Shown piece by piece: positions 25,577-33,737 of a stretch of 64,000 nt of DNA. The position numbers and the translations under genes are program-made. The stretch comes from Verrucomicrobiota bacterium. GTDB lineage: Bacteria; Verrucomicrobiota; Verrucomicrobiia; Palsa-1439. The stretch covers positions 1 through 64,000 of the forward strand of contig PLZV01000027.1 in NCBI GenBank assembly GCA_003152315.1, read 5' to 3'. A model generated the notes under the pieces. That model was not told the DNA's origin and did not search any database. It saw only the letters and a program-made list of their open reading frames with translations. Numbering within the stretch: position 1 is the stretch's first letter; every line of letters begins with the position of its first letter.

Positions 25577-25645
25577 TGGTGAAGGCCTCCATGACACCTC
25601 ATTTAACGCACGCTTTGCTTGAAGACAAGCATTGTTGACGGGCGC

Positions 25646-25720
25646 GGACGCGACGGAGCGCGTCCCTCCACTAGGGAGACCTTCGGTCGTATGGAACGGC
25701 GCGGTCGGGAGACCGGCGCC
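25646..25720 (+). repeat. cluster of palindromic repeats (types A, C and B)
   Basis: Type A at 25646-25670 (arms GGACGCG/CGCGTCC, tail CTCCA), type C at 25674-25689 (GGGAGACCTTCGGTCG) and type B at 25698-25720 (GGTC-GGGA-GACC core with GGCGC flanks) follow one another without genes between. The A stem differs from the hisC copy by a paired change, T-A to A-T. This fills most of the 224-base gap before the permease gene. Confidence 0.8.
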
Positions 25721-25800
25721 GAACGGTGGGGGGGAGGCAATTGGCTTGCGGTGGGTCTTGGGGCGGTGTAAGAGGGGGCGAGATTCCAAGGAGATCTCGG

Positions 25801-26721
25801 ATGGCACGAACGAAAAGGGGACGGACTGCGCTTGCGGGGTATTTATTCCTTTTGCCGAACCTGCTCGGGTTTCTGGCTTTTACCCTTATTCCCGTGGTGG
25901 CATCGCTGGGGCTGAGTTTTTTTGAATGGGACCTTTTCACCCCGCCGAAGTTCGTGGGGCTTCATAATTTCACCGCGCTGCTAAAGGACCACGATTTCTG
26001 GCGCTACGCTTTCAATACCGTGTTCCTGATGCTGACGATTCCGGTGAACATCCTGGGATCGTTGTTCCTGGCGATGGTGATGAACCAGAAGCTGCGTGGG
26101 ATCGTGGTATTTCGTACGATGTATTTCTTGCCGACCATTGTGATGGGTGTTGGGACGTATTTGCTTTGGAGGTGGATTTACAATCCCGACTACGGATTGA
26201 TCAACTCGATTATCACGCATTGGTTTCCGCGATGGTTGAACGACGGGATCAGCCGCCTCGGCGTGGAATGGCCGCCGCAATGGCTAACTTCCGTGACGTG
26301 GGCGAAGCCGGCGTTGATGTTCATGACATTTTGGACGGTGGTGGGGGGCTACAACATGATTCTGTTTCTTGCGGCGTTGCAGGGTGTGTCGCCGGAGTTG
26401 TATGAAGCGGCGGACATCGACGGCGCGAACCGGTGGCAGAAGTTTTGGGCGATCACGTGGCCGCTGGTCAGCCCGACGACGTTTTTTGTTTTCACGATGA
26501 GCCTGATTGGCGGACTGCAGGGCGGATTTGACCAGGCGTTCGTGATGACCCGCGGCGGGCCCGCCGGGGCGACCACGACGATCAGCTACTATATTTATAA
26601 TCACGCGTTCGCCTGGAACCATATGGGGTACGCGGCGGCGATGGCGTGGGTGCTGTTCACGGCGGTGTTCGCGGCGACCATGCTGAACTGGCGGTTTGGG
26701 GGACGAGTTGTTCATTACTGA
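25801..26721 (+). CDS. carbohydrate ABC transporter permease (UgpA/MalF type)
   Basis: A 306-residue inner-membrane permease with six hydrophobic segments. The first starts at GYLFLLPNLLGFLAFTLIPVV, as in UgpA-type sugar permeases. The EAA loop that contacts the ATPase is YEAADIDGANRWQKFWAITWPLV. The ATG at 25801 follows AAGGAGATCTCGG; the frame from 25726 crosses repeat sequence. It pairs with the permease at 26819. The substrate-binding lipoprotein at 14812 could be the partner, and the ATPase is likely a shared MsmK-type protein elsewhere. Confidence 0.9.
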   Translation: MARTKRGRTALAGYLFLLPNLLGFLAFTLIPVVASLGLSFFEWDLFTPPKFVGLHNFTALLKDHDFWRYAFNTVFLMLTIPVNILGSLFLAMVMNQKLRGIVVFRTMYFLPTIVMGVGTYLLWRWIYNPDYGLINSIITHWFPRWLNDGISRLGVEWPPQWLTSVTWAKPALMFMTFWTVVGGYNMILFLAALQGVSPELYEAADIDGANRWQKFWAITWPLVSPTTFFVFTMSLIGGLQGGFDQAFVMTRGGPAGATTTISYYIYNHAFAWNHMGYAAAMAWVLFTAVFAATMLNWRFGGRVVHY

Positions 26722-26750
26722 TAAGCGAAGCAGGACACCCCTCACCTTAA

Positions 26751-26773
26751 TCCTCTCCCCCAAGGGGAGAGGA
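26751..26773. repeat. interspersed palindrome between the two permease genes
   Basis: Ten-base arms TCCTCTCCCC and GGGGAGAGGA with loop CAA. It is preceded by a CCCCTCACC stretch, a combination I know as a dispersed repeat in many bacterial genomes. As RNA it would be a stable hairpin that could lower expression of the downstream permease gene. Confidence 0.75.
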
Positions 26774-26818
26774 GAAGGCGTAAGAGTTTGTGGTTAATAT
26801 GAAGATTACGGCGGTTGG

Positions 26819-27748
26819 ATGAAGAAATTTTTCTCATATGTGGTGCTCGGATGCGTTGGGTTGTTCATGCTCTTTCCGTTCCTGTGGATGTTCTCTACGT
26901 CCGTGAAACCGGCGGGCGATGTATTCAAGTCGGTCGACAGCCCGATCAAGGCGCTCGTCCCCGGCGAGGTGCAGTGGGCCAACTACGGGAAGGTCTACGA
27001 TACGACGCAGGGGATGGGCGGCGGGTTCGCGCGCTGGTACTTGAACAGCGTTCTCGTCGCGGTTGTCGTGACGTTGGGGCAGGTGACGACCAGCGCGTGC
27101 GCGGCATATGCATTTTCGCGGTTGCAGTTTCCTGGTCGCGACAAGCTGTTTCTGGGCTATCTCGGCACGATGATGATTCCTGGCGCGGTGACGATGATCC
27201 CGAATTTCATTTTGATGCGGAAGATCACCGATTGGCTGAGGGTCGCCGCGCCGTTTGTGAACTGGGATGCGCCGCGGGTGATCTCACTTTTTGGGCGGAC
27301 GTATGATGTGGGGCGGTTGGTGGGATTGGATTCTTATTTTGCGCTGATTGTGCCGGTGATGTTCTCGGCGTACGGGACGTTTATGTTGCGGCAGTTTTTT
27401 ATGAGCATACCGCGCGATTTGGAGGAGGCGGCGACGATTGATGGGTGCGGGCTGTTCCGCATTTTCACGACGATCATTTTGCCGTTGAGCAAGCCCGCGC
27501 TGGCGACGCTGGGGATTTTTACGTTTCTCGGCAACTGGCAGAGTTTTTATTGGCCGCTGATCATGCTGACGCAGGATTCGATGAAGACGCTGCCGCTCGG
27601 GCTGCTCTCGTTCATGGGGTTGTACAGCACGCAGTGGACGTTGCTCATGGCAGGCTCGGTGATGATGATTTTGCCGATGATTGTGGTGTTTGTGATCGGG
27701 CAAAAATGGTTCATTAGCGGTATTCAGATGGGGGCATTGAAGGGATAG
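26819..27748 (+). CDS. carbohydrate ABC transporter permease (UgpE/MalG type)
   Basis: A 309-residue inner-membrane permease. It starts MKKFFSYVVLGCVGLFMLFPFLWMFSTSVKP, the usual UgpE/MalG beginning, and has six hydrophobic segments. The EAA loop is LEEAATIDGCGLFRIFTTIILPLSKPALATLGIF. A non-membrane insert near residues 135-155 (ITDWLRVAAPFVNWDAPRV) is a little longer than usual. It works as a heterodimer with the 25801 permease, 97 bases upstream. The substrate is not readable from sequence. Confidence 0.9.
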   Translation: MKKFFSYVVLGCVGLFMLFPFLWMFSTSVKPAGDVFKSVDSPIKALVPGEVQWANYGKVYDTTQGMGGGFARWYLNSVLVAVVVTLGQVTTSACAAYAFSRLQFPGRDKLFLGYLGTMMIPGAVTMIPNFILMRKITDWLRVAAPFVNWDAPRVISLFGRTYDVGRLVGLDSYFALIVPVMFSAYGTFMLRQFFMSIPRDLEEAATIDGCGLFRIFTTIILPLSKPALATLGIFTFLGNWQSFYWPLIMLTQDSMKTLPLGLLSFMGLYSTQWTLLMAGSVMMILPMIVVFVIGQKWFISGIQMGALKG

Positions 27749-27763
27749 TAAGAGGTTGCTGTT

Positions 27764-27857
27764 CAATTAGATGCGGGTTCGGCCACGACAGAGCGTGGCC
27801 CTCCATAATTGCGGTCCCTGCTGGGCTGAATAAATTTAGATGGAGGCTGTCTAATTG
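27764..27857. repeat. palindromic repeat type A framed by an inverted repeat
   Basis: Type A unit at 27781-27805 (arms GGCCACG/CGTGGCC, tail CTCCA). It is framed by CAATTAGA at 27764-27771 and TCTAATTG at 27850-27857; extending to 14 bases, 12 match as an inverted repeat. The arrangement resembles a small mobile insertion with terminal inverted repeats. Confidence 0.65.
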
Positions 27858-27876
27858 AGCAGAATGGAGGATTCAG

Positions 27877-28134
27877 ATGAAAAGAATTCTTAAAGTGGTC
27901 GGTGGATTTGTGGCGGTGGTGACACTGGCCTGTTTGCTGGCGGCGCCGGCGCAGGCGCGGACGTTCGTGTCGGTCAATGTTGGATTTGGCGGTTACGGGT
28001 GCGGCGGCTATTCTTCGTACTACGGTCCAGCGTATTATCCCGGCTACTGCTATCGCGCGCCGGTGTTCTATCGGCCGGTCTACCGGTATTACTACCCGAG
28101 CTGTTACTACGGCCGCGGTTACTATTATCGCTGA
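27877..28134 (+). CDS. small secreted Gly/Tyr-rich protein
   Basis: An 85-residue protein with a signal peptide (MKRILKVVGGFVAVVTLACLLAAPAQA). The mature part of about 58 residues is nearly all Gly, Tyr, Pro, Arg, Ser and Cys, in patterns such as GGYGCGGYSSYYGPAYYPGYC and YRPVYRYYYPSCYYGRG. Such sequences are disordered and adhesive, and similar short proteins occur in bacterial envelopes and spore coats. The ATG follows TGGAGGATTCAG. The role is unknown; surface or matrix association is a guess from composition. Confidence 0.65.
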   Translation: MKRILKVVGGFVAVVTLACLLAAPAQARTFVSVNVGFGGYGCGGYSSYYGPAYYPGYCYRAPVFYRPVYRYYYPSCYYGRGYYYR

Positions 28135-28138
28135 GGGG

Positions 28139-29251
28139 TCAAAGGACTTCCCTGAGACTGGTCAAAGGCATTCGATACTGCGTGGCGAGGTCGGGATAAA
28201 CCACCCGGCCTCGCGCTATGTTTACCCCCAATGCGAGCGCGGGGTTTTTGCGGGCGGCGCGGCCAAATCCTTTGCAGGCGATTTCCAGGGCGTAGGGAAA
28301 AGTTGCATTTGTCAGAGCGGTCGTTGACGTTCGCGCGACTGCGCCGGGCATGTTCGTGACGCAGTAGTGCACGACGCCGTTGACGAGGTAGGTGGGTTTC
28401 TCGTGCGTCGTGGGCCGCGAGGTTTCGATGCACCCGCCCTGATCGATGGCCACGTCGACGATGACCGCGCCGCGTTTCATTTGCTTCACCAGCTTGCGCG
28501 ACACGAGCATCGGCGCGCGGGCGCCGGGGCGCAACACAGCACCGATGAGCAAATCCGCTTCGCGTACCTGCTCGCGGATGTTTTGGGTGTTGCTCATCAG
28601 GGTCTTGACGTTTTTCGGCAGCACATCGTCGAGGTAGCGCAGGCGGTTGAGGTTGATGTCGAGGATTGAAACATCTGCGCCGAGGCCAGCGGCCATCTTG
28701 GCGGCGTTTGCGCCGACGATGCCGCCGCCGAGAATCGTGACTTTTGCGGGCGCGACGCCCGGCACACCGGCGAGCAACAGGCCTCGGCCTTTCGTCGGTT
28801 CTTCGAGATACTTCGCGCCTTCATGGACGGCCATTCGTCCCGCGATCTCGCTCATCGGTGTCAGCAGGGGCAGGGAACCATCCGGCAACTGGATTGTCTC
28901 GTAGGCGATGGCGATGATGCCGCTGCGAAGCGTCGCGTTGAAGAGTTTTTTGTCGGCGGCGAAGTGGAAATACGTGAAAACGATTTGCCCGGCTCGCAAC
29001 CAGGAGATCTCCGAGGGTTGCGGTTCCTTGACCTTCACAATCAGGTCGGCGCGGCGGAAGAGGACGCGGGGGGAACTGACGATGCGCGCGCCGGCGGCCC
29101 GATAATCCTGGTCGAGCGCGCCGCTGCCTTCGCCGGCACGATGTTCGACGAGCACAGTGTGACCGGCTTCGGTCAATGCTTCGCAATGGACCGGCAATAG
29201 GCCGACACGATACTCATTGTTTTTGATCTCCCTGGGAACGCCGATGATCAT
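28139..29251 (-). CDS. ald: alanine dehydrogenase
   Basis: A 370-residue NAD-dependent alanine dehydrogenase (L-alanine to pyruvate, ammonia and NADH). The N-terminal signature MIIGVPREIKNNEYRVGLLP is canonical. Further motifs are VEHRAGEGSGA, DLIVKVKEPQPSE, YFHFAAD (active-site His), LTPMSEIAGRMAVHEGAKYLE, the Rossmann loop ILGGGIVGANAAKMAAGLGADV, VDVAIDQGGCIETSRPTTH, and VTNMPGAVARTSTTALTNATFPY. The ATG at 29249-29251 overlaps the stop of the upstream hydrolase gene by ATGA. It may supply alanine for the wall or use it as a nitrogen source. Confidence 0.97.
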   Translation of the reverse strand: MIIGVPREIKNNEYRVGLLPVHCEALTEAGHTVLVEHRAGEGSGALDQDYRAAGARIVSSPRVLFRRADLIVKVKEPQPSEISWLRAGQIVFTYFHFAADKKLFNATLRSGIIAIAYETIQLPDGSLPLLTPMSEIAGRMAVHEGAKYLEEPTKGRGLLLAGVPGVAPAKVTILGGGIVGANAAKMAAGLGADVSILDINLNRLRYLDDVLPKNVKTLMSNTQNIREQVREADLLIGAVLRPGARAPMLVSRKLVKQMKRGAVIVDVAIDQGGCIETSRPTTHEKPTYLVNGVVHYCVTNMPGAVARTSTTALTNATFPYALEIACKGFGRAARKNPALALGVNIARGRVVYPDLATQYRMPLTSLREVL

Positions 29252-30042
29252 AGCGACAGCGTGGCGGTCGGTTTGTTCTGGCTGGTGACGGCAACCTTGA
29301 TGTGACGGGCGCCGATTTTCTGGAGTTGATTACCGACTGTCTGCAGCGCGAGTTCGGGGCGGTTGCAATCCTGGCTGAGGTGCGCGAGAAAGACGTGGCG
29401 AAGTTTGTCGGAGGCGACTTCGCTGGTGAGCGTGGCGGCGGCGTCATTGCTGAGATGGCCGTGGCGGGACATGATGCGCTGTTTCAGGGCCCACGGGCGA
29501 ACGGCGTCTTCTTGCAGCAGTTTCAAATCGTGGTTTGATTCCACGACCAGTACGTCCATGGAGCGCATGCGTTCGGTCACGAGCTTCGTCGCATGGCCCA
29601 GGTCGGTGAGCACTCCCACGGCGATGCCGGAATTGGGATGGCGGATGACGTAGCCGACCGGGTCGTAGGCGTCGTGCGGGACGCTGAAGGATTCGACCAG
29701 TAGGTCGCCCACCTCGAAGGAGCCGCCCGTGGAAAACAGCCGCCACGAGATGCGGACGCGGTCCTGCCATTCGGGGTCGGTGGAAATGGCTTCGGCGGTG
29801 AGGCGATTGGCGTAGACGGGAAGGGCGCGCGTTTTGCAGAGCACGCCGAGGCCGCGGGTATGGTCGCTGTGTTCGTGGGTGAGGATTACTCCCGTGATTT
29901 CTTCGAGGTTGCGACTGATCAGGGCGAGGCGTTGTGAGATCTGGCGACCACTCAGACCGGCATCGACGAGAAGTTTCGTCGTGTCGGTCTCAATCAAGGT
30001 GCAATTGCCGGCGCTCCCGCTCCCCAAAATCGTGATTCGCAT
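29248..30042 (-). CDS. metallo-beta-lactamase-fold hydrolase (WalJ/YycJ-like)
   Basis: A 264-residue metallo-hydrolase. It starts MRITILGSGSAGNCTLIET, as WalJ/YycJ proteins do, and has the metal motif THEHSDHTRG, then TDLGHATK, VESNHDLKLLQ and RHGHLSNDAAA. WalJ proteins act as 5'-3' exonuclease-like or double-strand-break-related enzymes in some bacteria, and the family is widely conserved. I begin at the ATG at 30042; a GTG two codons upstream is possible. A copy of its first 15 codons and 50 bases of upstream DNA lies at 32453-32549. Confidence 0.9.
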   Translation of the reverse strand: MRITILGSGSAGNCTLIETDTTKLLVDAGLSGRQISQRLALISRNLEEITGVILTHEHSDHTRGLGVLCKTRALPVYANRLTAEAISTDPEWQDRVRISWRLFSTGGSFEVGDLLVESFSVPHDAYDPVGYVIRHPNSGIAVGVLTDLGHATKLVTERMRSMDVLVVESNHDLKLLQEDAVRPWALKQRIMSRHGHLSNDAAATLTSEVASDKLRHVFLAHLSQDCNRPELALQTVGNQLQKIGARHIKVAVTSQNKPTATLSL

Positions 30043-30186
30043 CCCCACGCGGGGGATTTTACACGGAGTGGGGAGGGACGCAAGATTTCTGAGAGGGGAA
30101 GACGGTTTTCAGCGGCGGGACTGGCCTGAGTTGGACAGTACCCAACAACAGAAAGAAGAGGTGTGACCCCTGTTCGCGTTCATTTA

Positions 30187-30645
30187 TTAAAGACCAAGCT
30201 CTTCCTTTTCTAGCGTAATGCTCGCTTGGGGGGCCTTCGCGCCGGTTTCTTTCCGAATCATTTCAATCATCCGTTCGTACCATAGCGACATGTAAAACAG
30301 ATAACCTCCTACAGCTGCCATGATAAATACCGAATAGGCAACACACTCCATGATGCTTTGGATATCTTCTGCGTCGCGAGTTTCACGCGCCGCCTCCGCT
30401 GCGGCCAACAGCCGGACATTCTCCTGAGAAGGCGCCAACTCTTCGCTTTCGTGTTGTCTACGCGCGATTGCTGCGGTAGACCGAGGGCCAGTAGTAGGGA
30501 TATTGTGACTAGACAACAAGAATATAGATCCGGCACAGAGTGAAACGATGGCAATTACTGCCCCCACAAACATGCAAAAAAACGCCCCCCGTTTCGCTTT
30601 TCGAAATATCTTTCCCAGGTCGTAGGTGTTCTTGCTGTTTTTCAT
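30187..30645 (-). CDS. small two-helix membrane protein
   Basis: A 152-residue protein with two hydrophobic segments (about 18-42, FFCMFVGAVIAIVSLCAGSIFLLSS, and about 105-125, YSVFIMAAVGGYLFYMSLWYE). Between them is a charged, alanine-rich helix (RRQHESEELAPSQENVRLLAAAEAARETRDAEDIQ). The family is unknown to me. The start at 30645 has GGAGG nine bases ahead; the longer frame to 30750 lacks support. Its base composition is lower in GC than its neighbours, and it is flanked by repeats, which suggests an acquired or rearranged gene. Confidence 0.6.
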   Translation of the reverse strand: MKNSKNTYDLGKIFRKAKRGAFFCMFVGAVIAIVSLCAGSIFLLSSHNIPTTGPRSTAAIARRQHESEELAPSQENVRLLAAAEAARETRDAEDIQSIMECVAYSVFIMAAVGGYLFYMSLWYERMIEMIRKETGAKAPQASITLEKEELGL

Positions 30646-30750
30646 CCTAGGCCTCCTTGTCTGTGTCCTATGCGCAACCGTGCGTGTGGACCGTAGCATT
30701 GGTCTGGTTTTTGTTCCAGATTTCATTGAGACGGAGAACGGCCGGCGCAC

Positions 30751-30970
30751 GGCAGGCGGGCCGCCTGCCCTACAATCGGCTTGCGGACGACAAAGGCTGA
30801 ATTGGAGATTTCAGGATTTGAGATTTCAGAGGGGTGGAGATGGGGAAGCACGCCGACAGAGTCCCGGTCTCGGAACCGTGGATGCCGACGGAGGGCGGCA
30901 CGGCGTGGTTACAACGCAGGCTAAAGCCTGCGACTACGGGACAGCGTGCGCGGTCGGGAGACCGGCGCAC
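30751..30970. repeat. cluster of dispersed palindromic repeats
   Basis: Three hairpin repeats fill this 404-base gap before the radical SAM gene: 30751-30769 (arms GGCAGGCGG/CCGCCTGCC, then CTACA), 30915-30932 (CGCAGGCT/AGCCTGCG) and type B at 30946-30970 (GTGCGCGGTC-GGGA-GACCGGCGCAC). No promoter stands out by eye. An in-frame extension of the next gene runs through them and should be ignored. Confidence 0.75.
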
Positions 30971-31049
30971 AACAGAGGGCGCGGCGACCGGGGCAAACGG
31001 GACGGGATTATCCATTGCTTTCCGCATTGCCGGTCCTACAATCGACTTG

Positions 31050-32429
31050 ATGGCTTCGCGAGTTCTCTTGATCAGCCAGAATCGGTGCGACCAGCCTTAC
31101 CCGGTCTATCCGTTGGGGCTGGCGCATCTTGATGCGGCGCTGCACCGGGCGGGACACACGACGCGCGTGCACGATTGCCGGGTCACGCGCGAGCCGGTGG
31201 AGGACATTCTTGCCGAATTTCGGCCGGACGTGGTGGGGATATCCCTGCGCAACATTGATGACATTCAGTTCGTGAGCCGGCAGACTTATTTCGGTGACGC
31301 CATCGCGCTTTGTCGGACGATTCGCAGCAGGTGCTCGTGCCCGGTTGTTCTTGGCGGCTCGGCGTTTTCCATTTTTCCCGAACCGCTGCTGCGGTTGACG
31401 GAGGCGGACTACGGCATCCACGGTGCCGGCGAGGTTGCATTCGAACGACTCATCAACGCCTTAGCTGCGGGCGCCGATCCGAGTGCCATCCCGGGGCTGG
31501 TTCACCATCGCGGCGAGAAGATTGTTATCAACCCGCGCGTTCCCGTTGAAGCGGCGTCGCTGGGGCCTGCCGAACGGCAACCGGACCTCGTGGAGTATTA
31601 CTTGAAACGCAGTTCCATGCTGAACATCTCGACGCAACGCGGTTGCGGTCTGCCCTGCTGTTTCTGCACCTATCCGCTGATCGAAGGCCGCGAGAATCGG
31701 CGGCGCGATCCCGAAGCGGTTGCCGATGAACTGGCGGGCCTCCAGCAACAAGGGGCCAAACACGTCTTCGTCACCGATGCCGTTTTCAATCTCACCAACG
31801 AGCATGTGGCGGGGGTCTGCGAAGCCATTTTGCGGCGCGGCATCCGGTTGACGTGGACCTGCTTCCTGCGACCGAAGAATCTCACTCGGGAACTGATGGA
31901 GTTGATGGCGAAGGCGGGGCTGACACACATCGAATTCGGCGCGGACAGTTTCTGCGACGAGGTGCTCGCTGAATACGGCAAGACATTCAGCTTTGCTGAC
32001 GTCGTCCAGTCCACCCAACTGGCTCGCGCGGCGCGGGTTCATTGCAGCCATTTCGTCATCTGCGGCGGGCCGGGAGAGACGCTGTCGACCCTGCAAGCCG
32101 GTTTCGAGAACGCGCAACACCTGACCGGCGCGGTCGTGTTTGCGTTGGCGGGGATGCGCATTTATCCCGGTACGCCGCTGTTCTCCCGCGCCCAGCGGGA
32201 AGGGGTTCTATCCGCGGATAGCGACCTGCTCGATCCCGTCTATTACGTTTCGCCCGCGCTGACCGGGGCGCAGGTCCTGGAGCAACTGGCTGAGTTTGGC
32301 CGGCGCGCTTCCCACTGGATCGTCGGCCCACTGCTACCACGTTTTGCCGCGATCGCCGACCAACTTCGCCAACGAGGGGTGGTCGGGCCGCTGTGGGAAT
32401 ACTACGGAGCGCTTCGGCGGATGAGTTGA
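31050..32429 (+). CDS. B12-binding/radical SAM protein
   Basis: A 459-residue protein. The first 130 residues are a B12-binding-like Rossmann fold (VLLISQNRC, YPLGLAHLDAALHRAGH, EFRPDVVGISLRNIDD), though I do not see the DxHxxG motif of base-off cobalamin binding. The radical SAM domain has the Cys motif CGLPCCFC (CxxxCxxC, about residues 198-205), HVFVTDAVFNLT and THIEFGADSFCDEVL. Such proteins modify lipids, tetrapyrroles or natural products; the overall build resembles radical SAM proteins of lipid clusters. I begin at the ATG at 31050. No neighbour gives the substrate. Confidence 0.8.
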   Translation: MASRVLLISQNRCDQPYPVYPLGLAHLDAALHRAGHTTRVHDCRVTREPVEDILAEFRPDVVGISLRNIDDIQFVSRQTYFGDAIALCRTIRSRCSCPVVLGGSAFSIFPEPLLRLTEADYGIHGAGEVAFERLINALAAGADPSAIPGLVHHRGEKIVINPRVPVEAASLGPAERQPDLVEYYLKRSSMLNISTQRGCGLPCCFCTYPLIEGRENRRRDPEAVADELAGLQQQGAKHVFVTDAVFNLTNEHVAGVCEAILRRGIRLTWTCFLRPKNLTRELMELMAKAGLTHIEFGADSFCDEVLAEYGKTFSFADVVQSTQLARAARVHCSHFVICGGPGETLSTLQAGFENAQHLTGAVVFALAGMRIYPGTPLFSRAQREGVLSADSDLLDPVYYVSPALTGAQVLEQLAEFGRRASHWIVGPLLPRFAAIADQLRQRGVVGPLWEYYGALRRMS

Positions 32430-32452
32430 AAGGAAGTTACAGGGATGTTGGA

Positions 32453-32549
32453 CTGTTGCCGGCGTTACCGCTGCCCAAAATCGTGATGTGCATCCCCATG
32501 CGAGAGATTCTACACCGAGCGGGAATTGACCCAAGCTTTCTGCGAGGGG
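32453..32549 (-). pseudogene. stray copy of the 5' end of the WalJ-type gene
   Basis: These 97 bases align without gaps to 30002-30098 with 78 identities. They read, on the minus strand, MHITILGSGNAGNS, against MRITILGSGSAGNC in the intact gene, plus about 50 bases of the region upstream of its start. Similarity ends after about 15 codons. It is a dead fragment, not a gene. Confidence 0.8.
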
Positions 32550-32642
32550 GGGCGATAAAACAAGTCGCACACTCCAATTGTCTGATGATGCCCTGACCGC
32601 TTTTCTGTCTGGCGTGTGGTCGGCGGCAGCCGTAAACAAGTT

Positions 32643-33431
32643 TCAAGTCTCTTCGCCGTCCGCATCTGTTTCGGTGTCATCCAAAACCGAAAACCTCAAC
32701 GAATCCAGTTTCAATTGGCGATCAGCCAAGCCTTTTTGGCGCTCAACCCACCTTGCTTTCTCTTGCGGGTTATTTTCAATTTCAAGGCTTTCTTTATATT
32801 GCGTGGCAACAGCTTTGTCCGTCCACAATTTGACGGTGAAGTCTTCACCTTGCTTTAGTTTCTCAACCTCTTGTTGAATGTCCGTTAGGGTCACACGGAA
32901 GAACTCCTTGCGAGTATTCATTTTGTTGACTTGCATCGCCAGAAACAGTCTGTGAAGTTTGTGCTCAAGCACAGGGGCATTCTCACTCTCAATCAGCGCA
33001 TGAACATCAAACTCGAACGGCACACTTGCATTACCAAGTTCATCAACACGTTCCTGCGGGTCGGGCCGCCGTGTTTGCCCAATTTTGTAAACGCCCGGAC
33101 CGAAAGCGCCGATGTTGGAGAGGATGTAAACGTGTCCCTTCTTCGTCTGCTGCGCAATTGTAAGTTTCTTTTGCGCGGCGTCATCTCGCTCTTGGCGTAG
33201 TCTCTGCACTTCCTGCTCCCACCGCGCTTTCTCTTCAGCATGCGCTTGGGCAAGTCTCTTTTCTGCTTCCTCCAGCGCCGTTCTTTTCAGTTCCTCCTCC
33301 TTTATCGCTTCGCGCATTTTCTGCTCATACTCCTTCCTTGCTTTCTCTTCGTCACGAAGCCGTTCCTTTAGATAGCGCTGTTCTTCCCGTTGCTTGAGGG
33401 CCAACTCGTGCACGACGACAGCCCACTTCAA
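32643..33431 (-). pseudogene. C-terminal half of a split DUF4041/GIY-YIG (T5orf172) protein
   Basis: The reading frame runs on the minus strand. It begins in the middle of a protein: ARILPAYLDTRLAELKWAVVVHELALKQREEQ can be read from about 33476, before any plausible start (33431 is a TTG). A long charged coiled coil (about 80 residues) follows. Next is the GIY-YIG/T5orf172 domain with GHVYILSNIGAFGPGVYKIGQTRR, VPFEFDVHAL and VNKMNTRKEFFRV. The missing N-terminal part of the same family is at 34841-35842 on the other strand. Above 33476 the frame reads only repeat DNA (hairpin at 33501-33517). The intact protein would be a phage- or defence-type nuclease-like protein. Confidence 0.8.
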
Positions 33432-33500
33432 TTCAGCCAGCCTCGTATCGAGGTAGGCTGGGAGAATACGCGCGTTGCCACCCCCCGCCTCCCTCGTAGA

Positions 33501-33517
33501 ACGGGCGTCCCGCCCGT
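33501..33517. repeat. short palindromic repeat at the GIY-YIG breakpoint
   Basis: Arms ACGGGCG and CGCCCGT with loop TCC. It lies about 25 bases beyond the point where homology of the split protein stops. The gap 33477-33737 otherwise holds only an AG-rich stretch (ACAGAAAGAAGAG at 33564) that also occurs near 30150. Confidence 0.65.
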
Positions 33518-33737
33518 TTGCCTCTGCCCCTTTCCGAGCGGGCGCCTACATCGGAAGCCACTTACAGAAAGAAGAGATGCGGCTCCGTATATTTATTCGA
33601 AGCGGTAGCGGACGACGGCTTCTGGGATAACCAAGACGCAAATACCTTGTCGGTATGGGTCACTGACTGTATTCTAATTTCCCAATTCTAATGACGCCAT
33701 TGGGGCCCTGAACGTTGCGCAAGAAGTTATTACTAGA

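Noticed and set aside
25577-25807. Longer start for the coiled-coil protein
   Set aside because: It would remove the clear signal peptide start and translate repeat DNA.
30834-31049. N-terminal extension of the radical SAM gene
   Set aside because: It runs through three repeat hairpins and differs in character; the ATG at 31050 fits the domain start.
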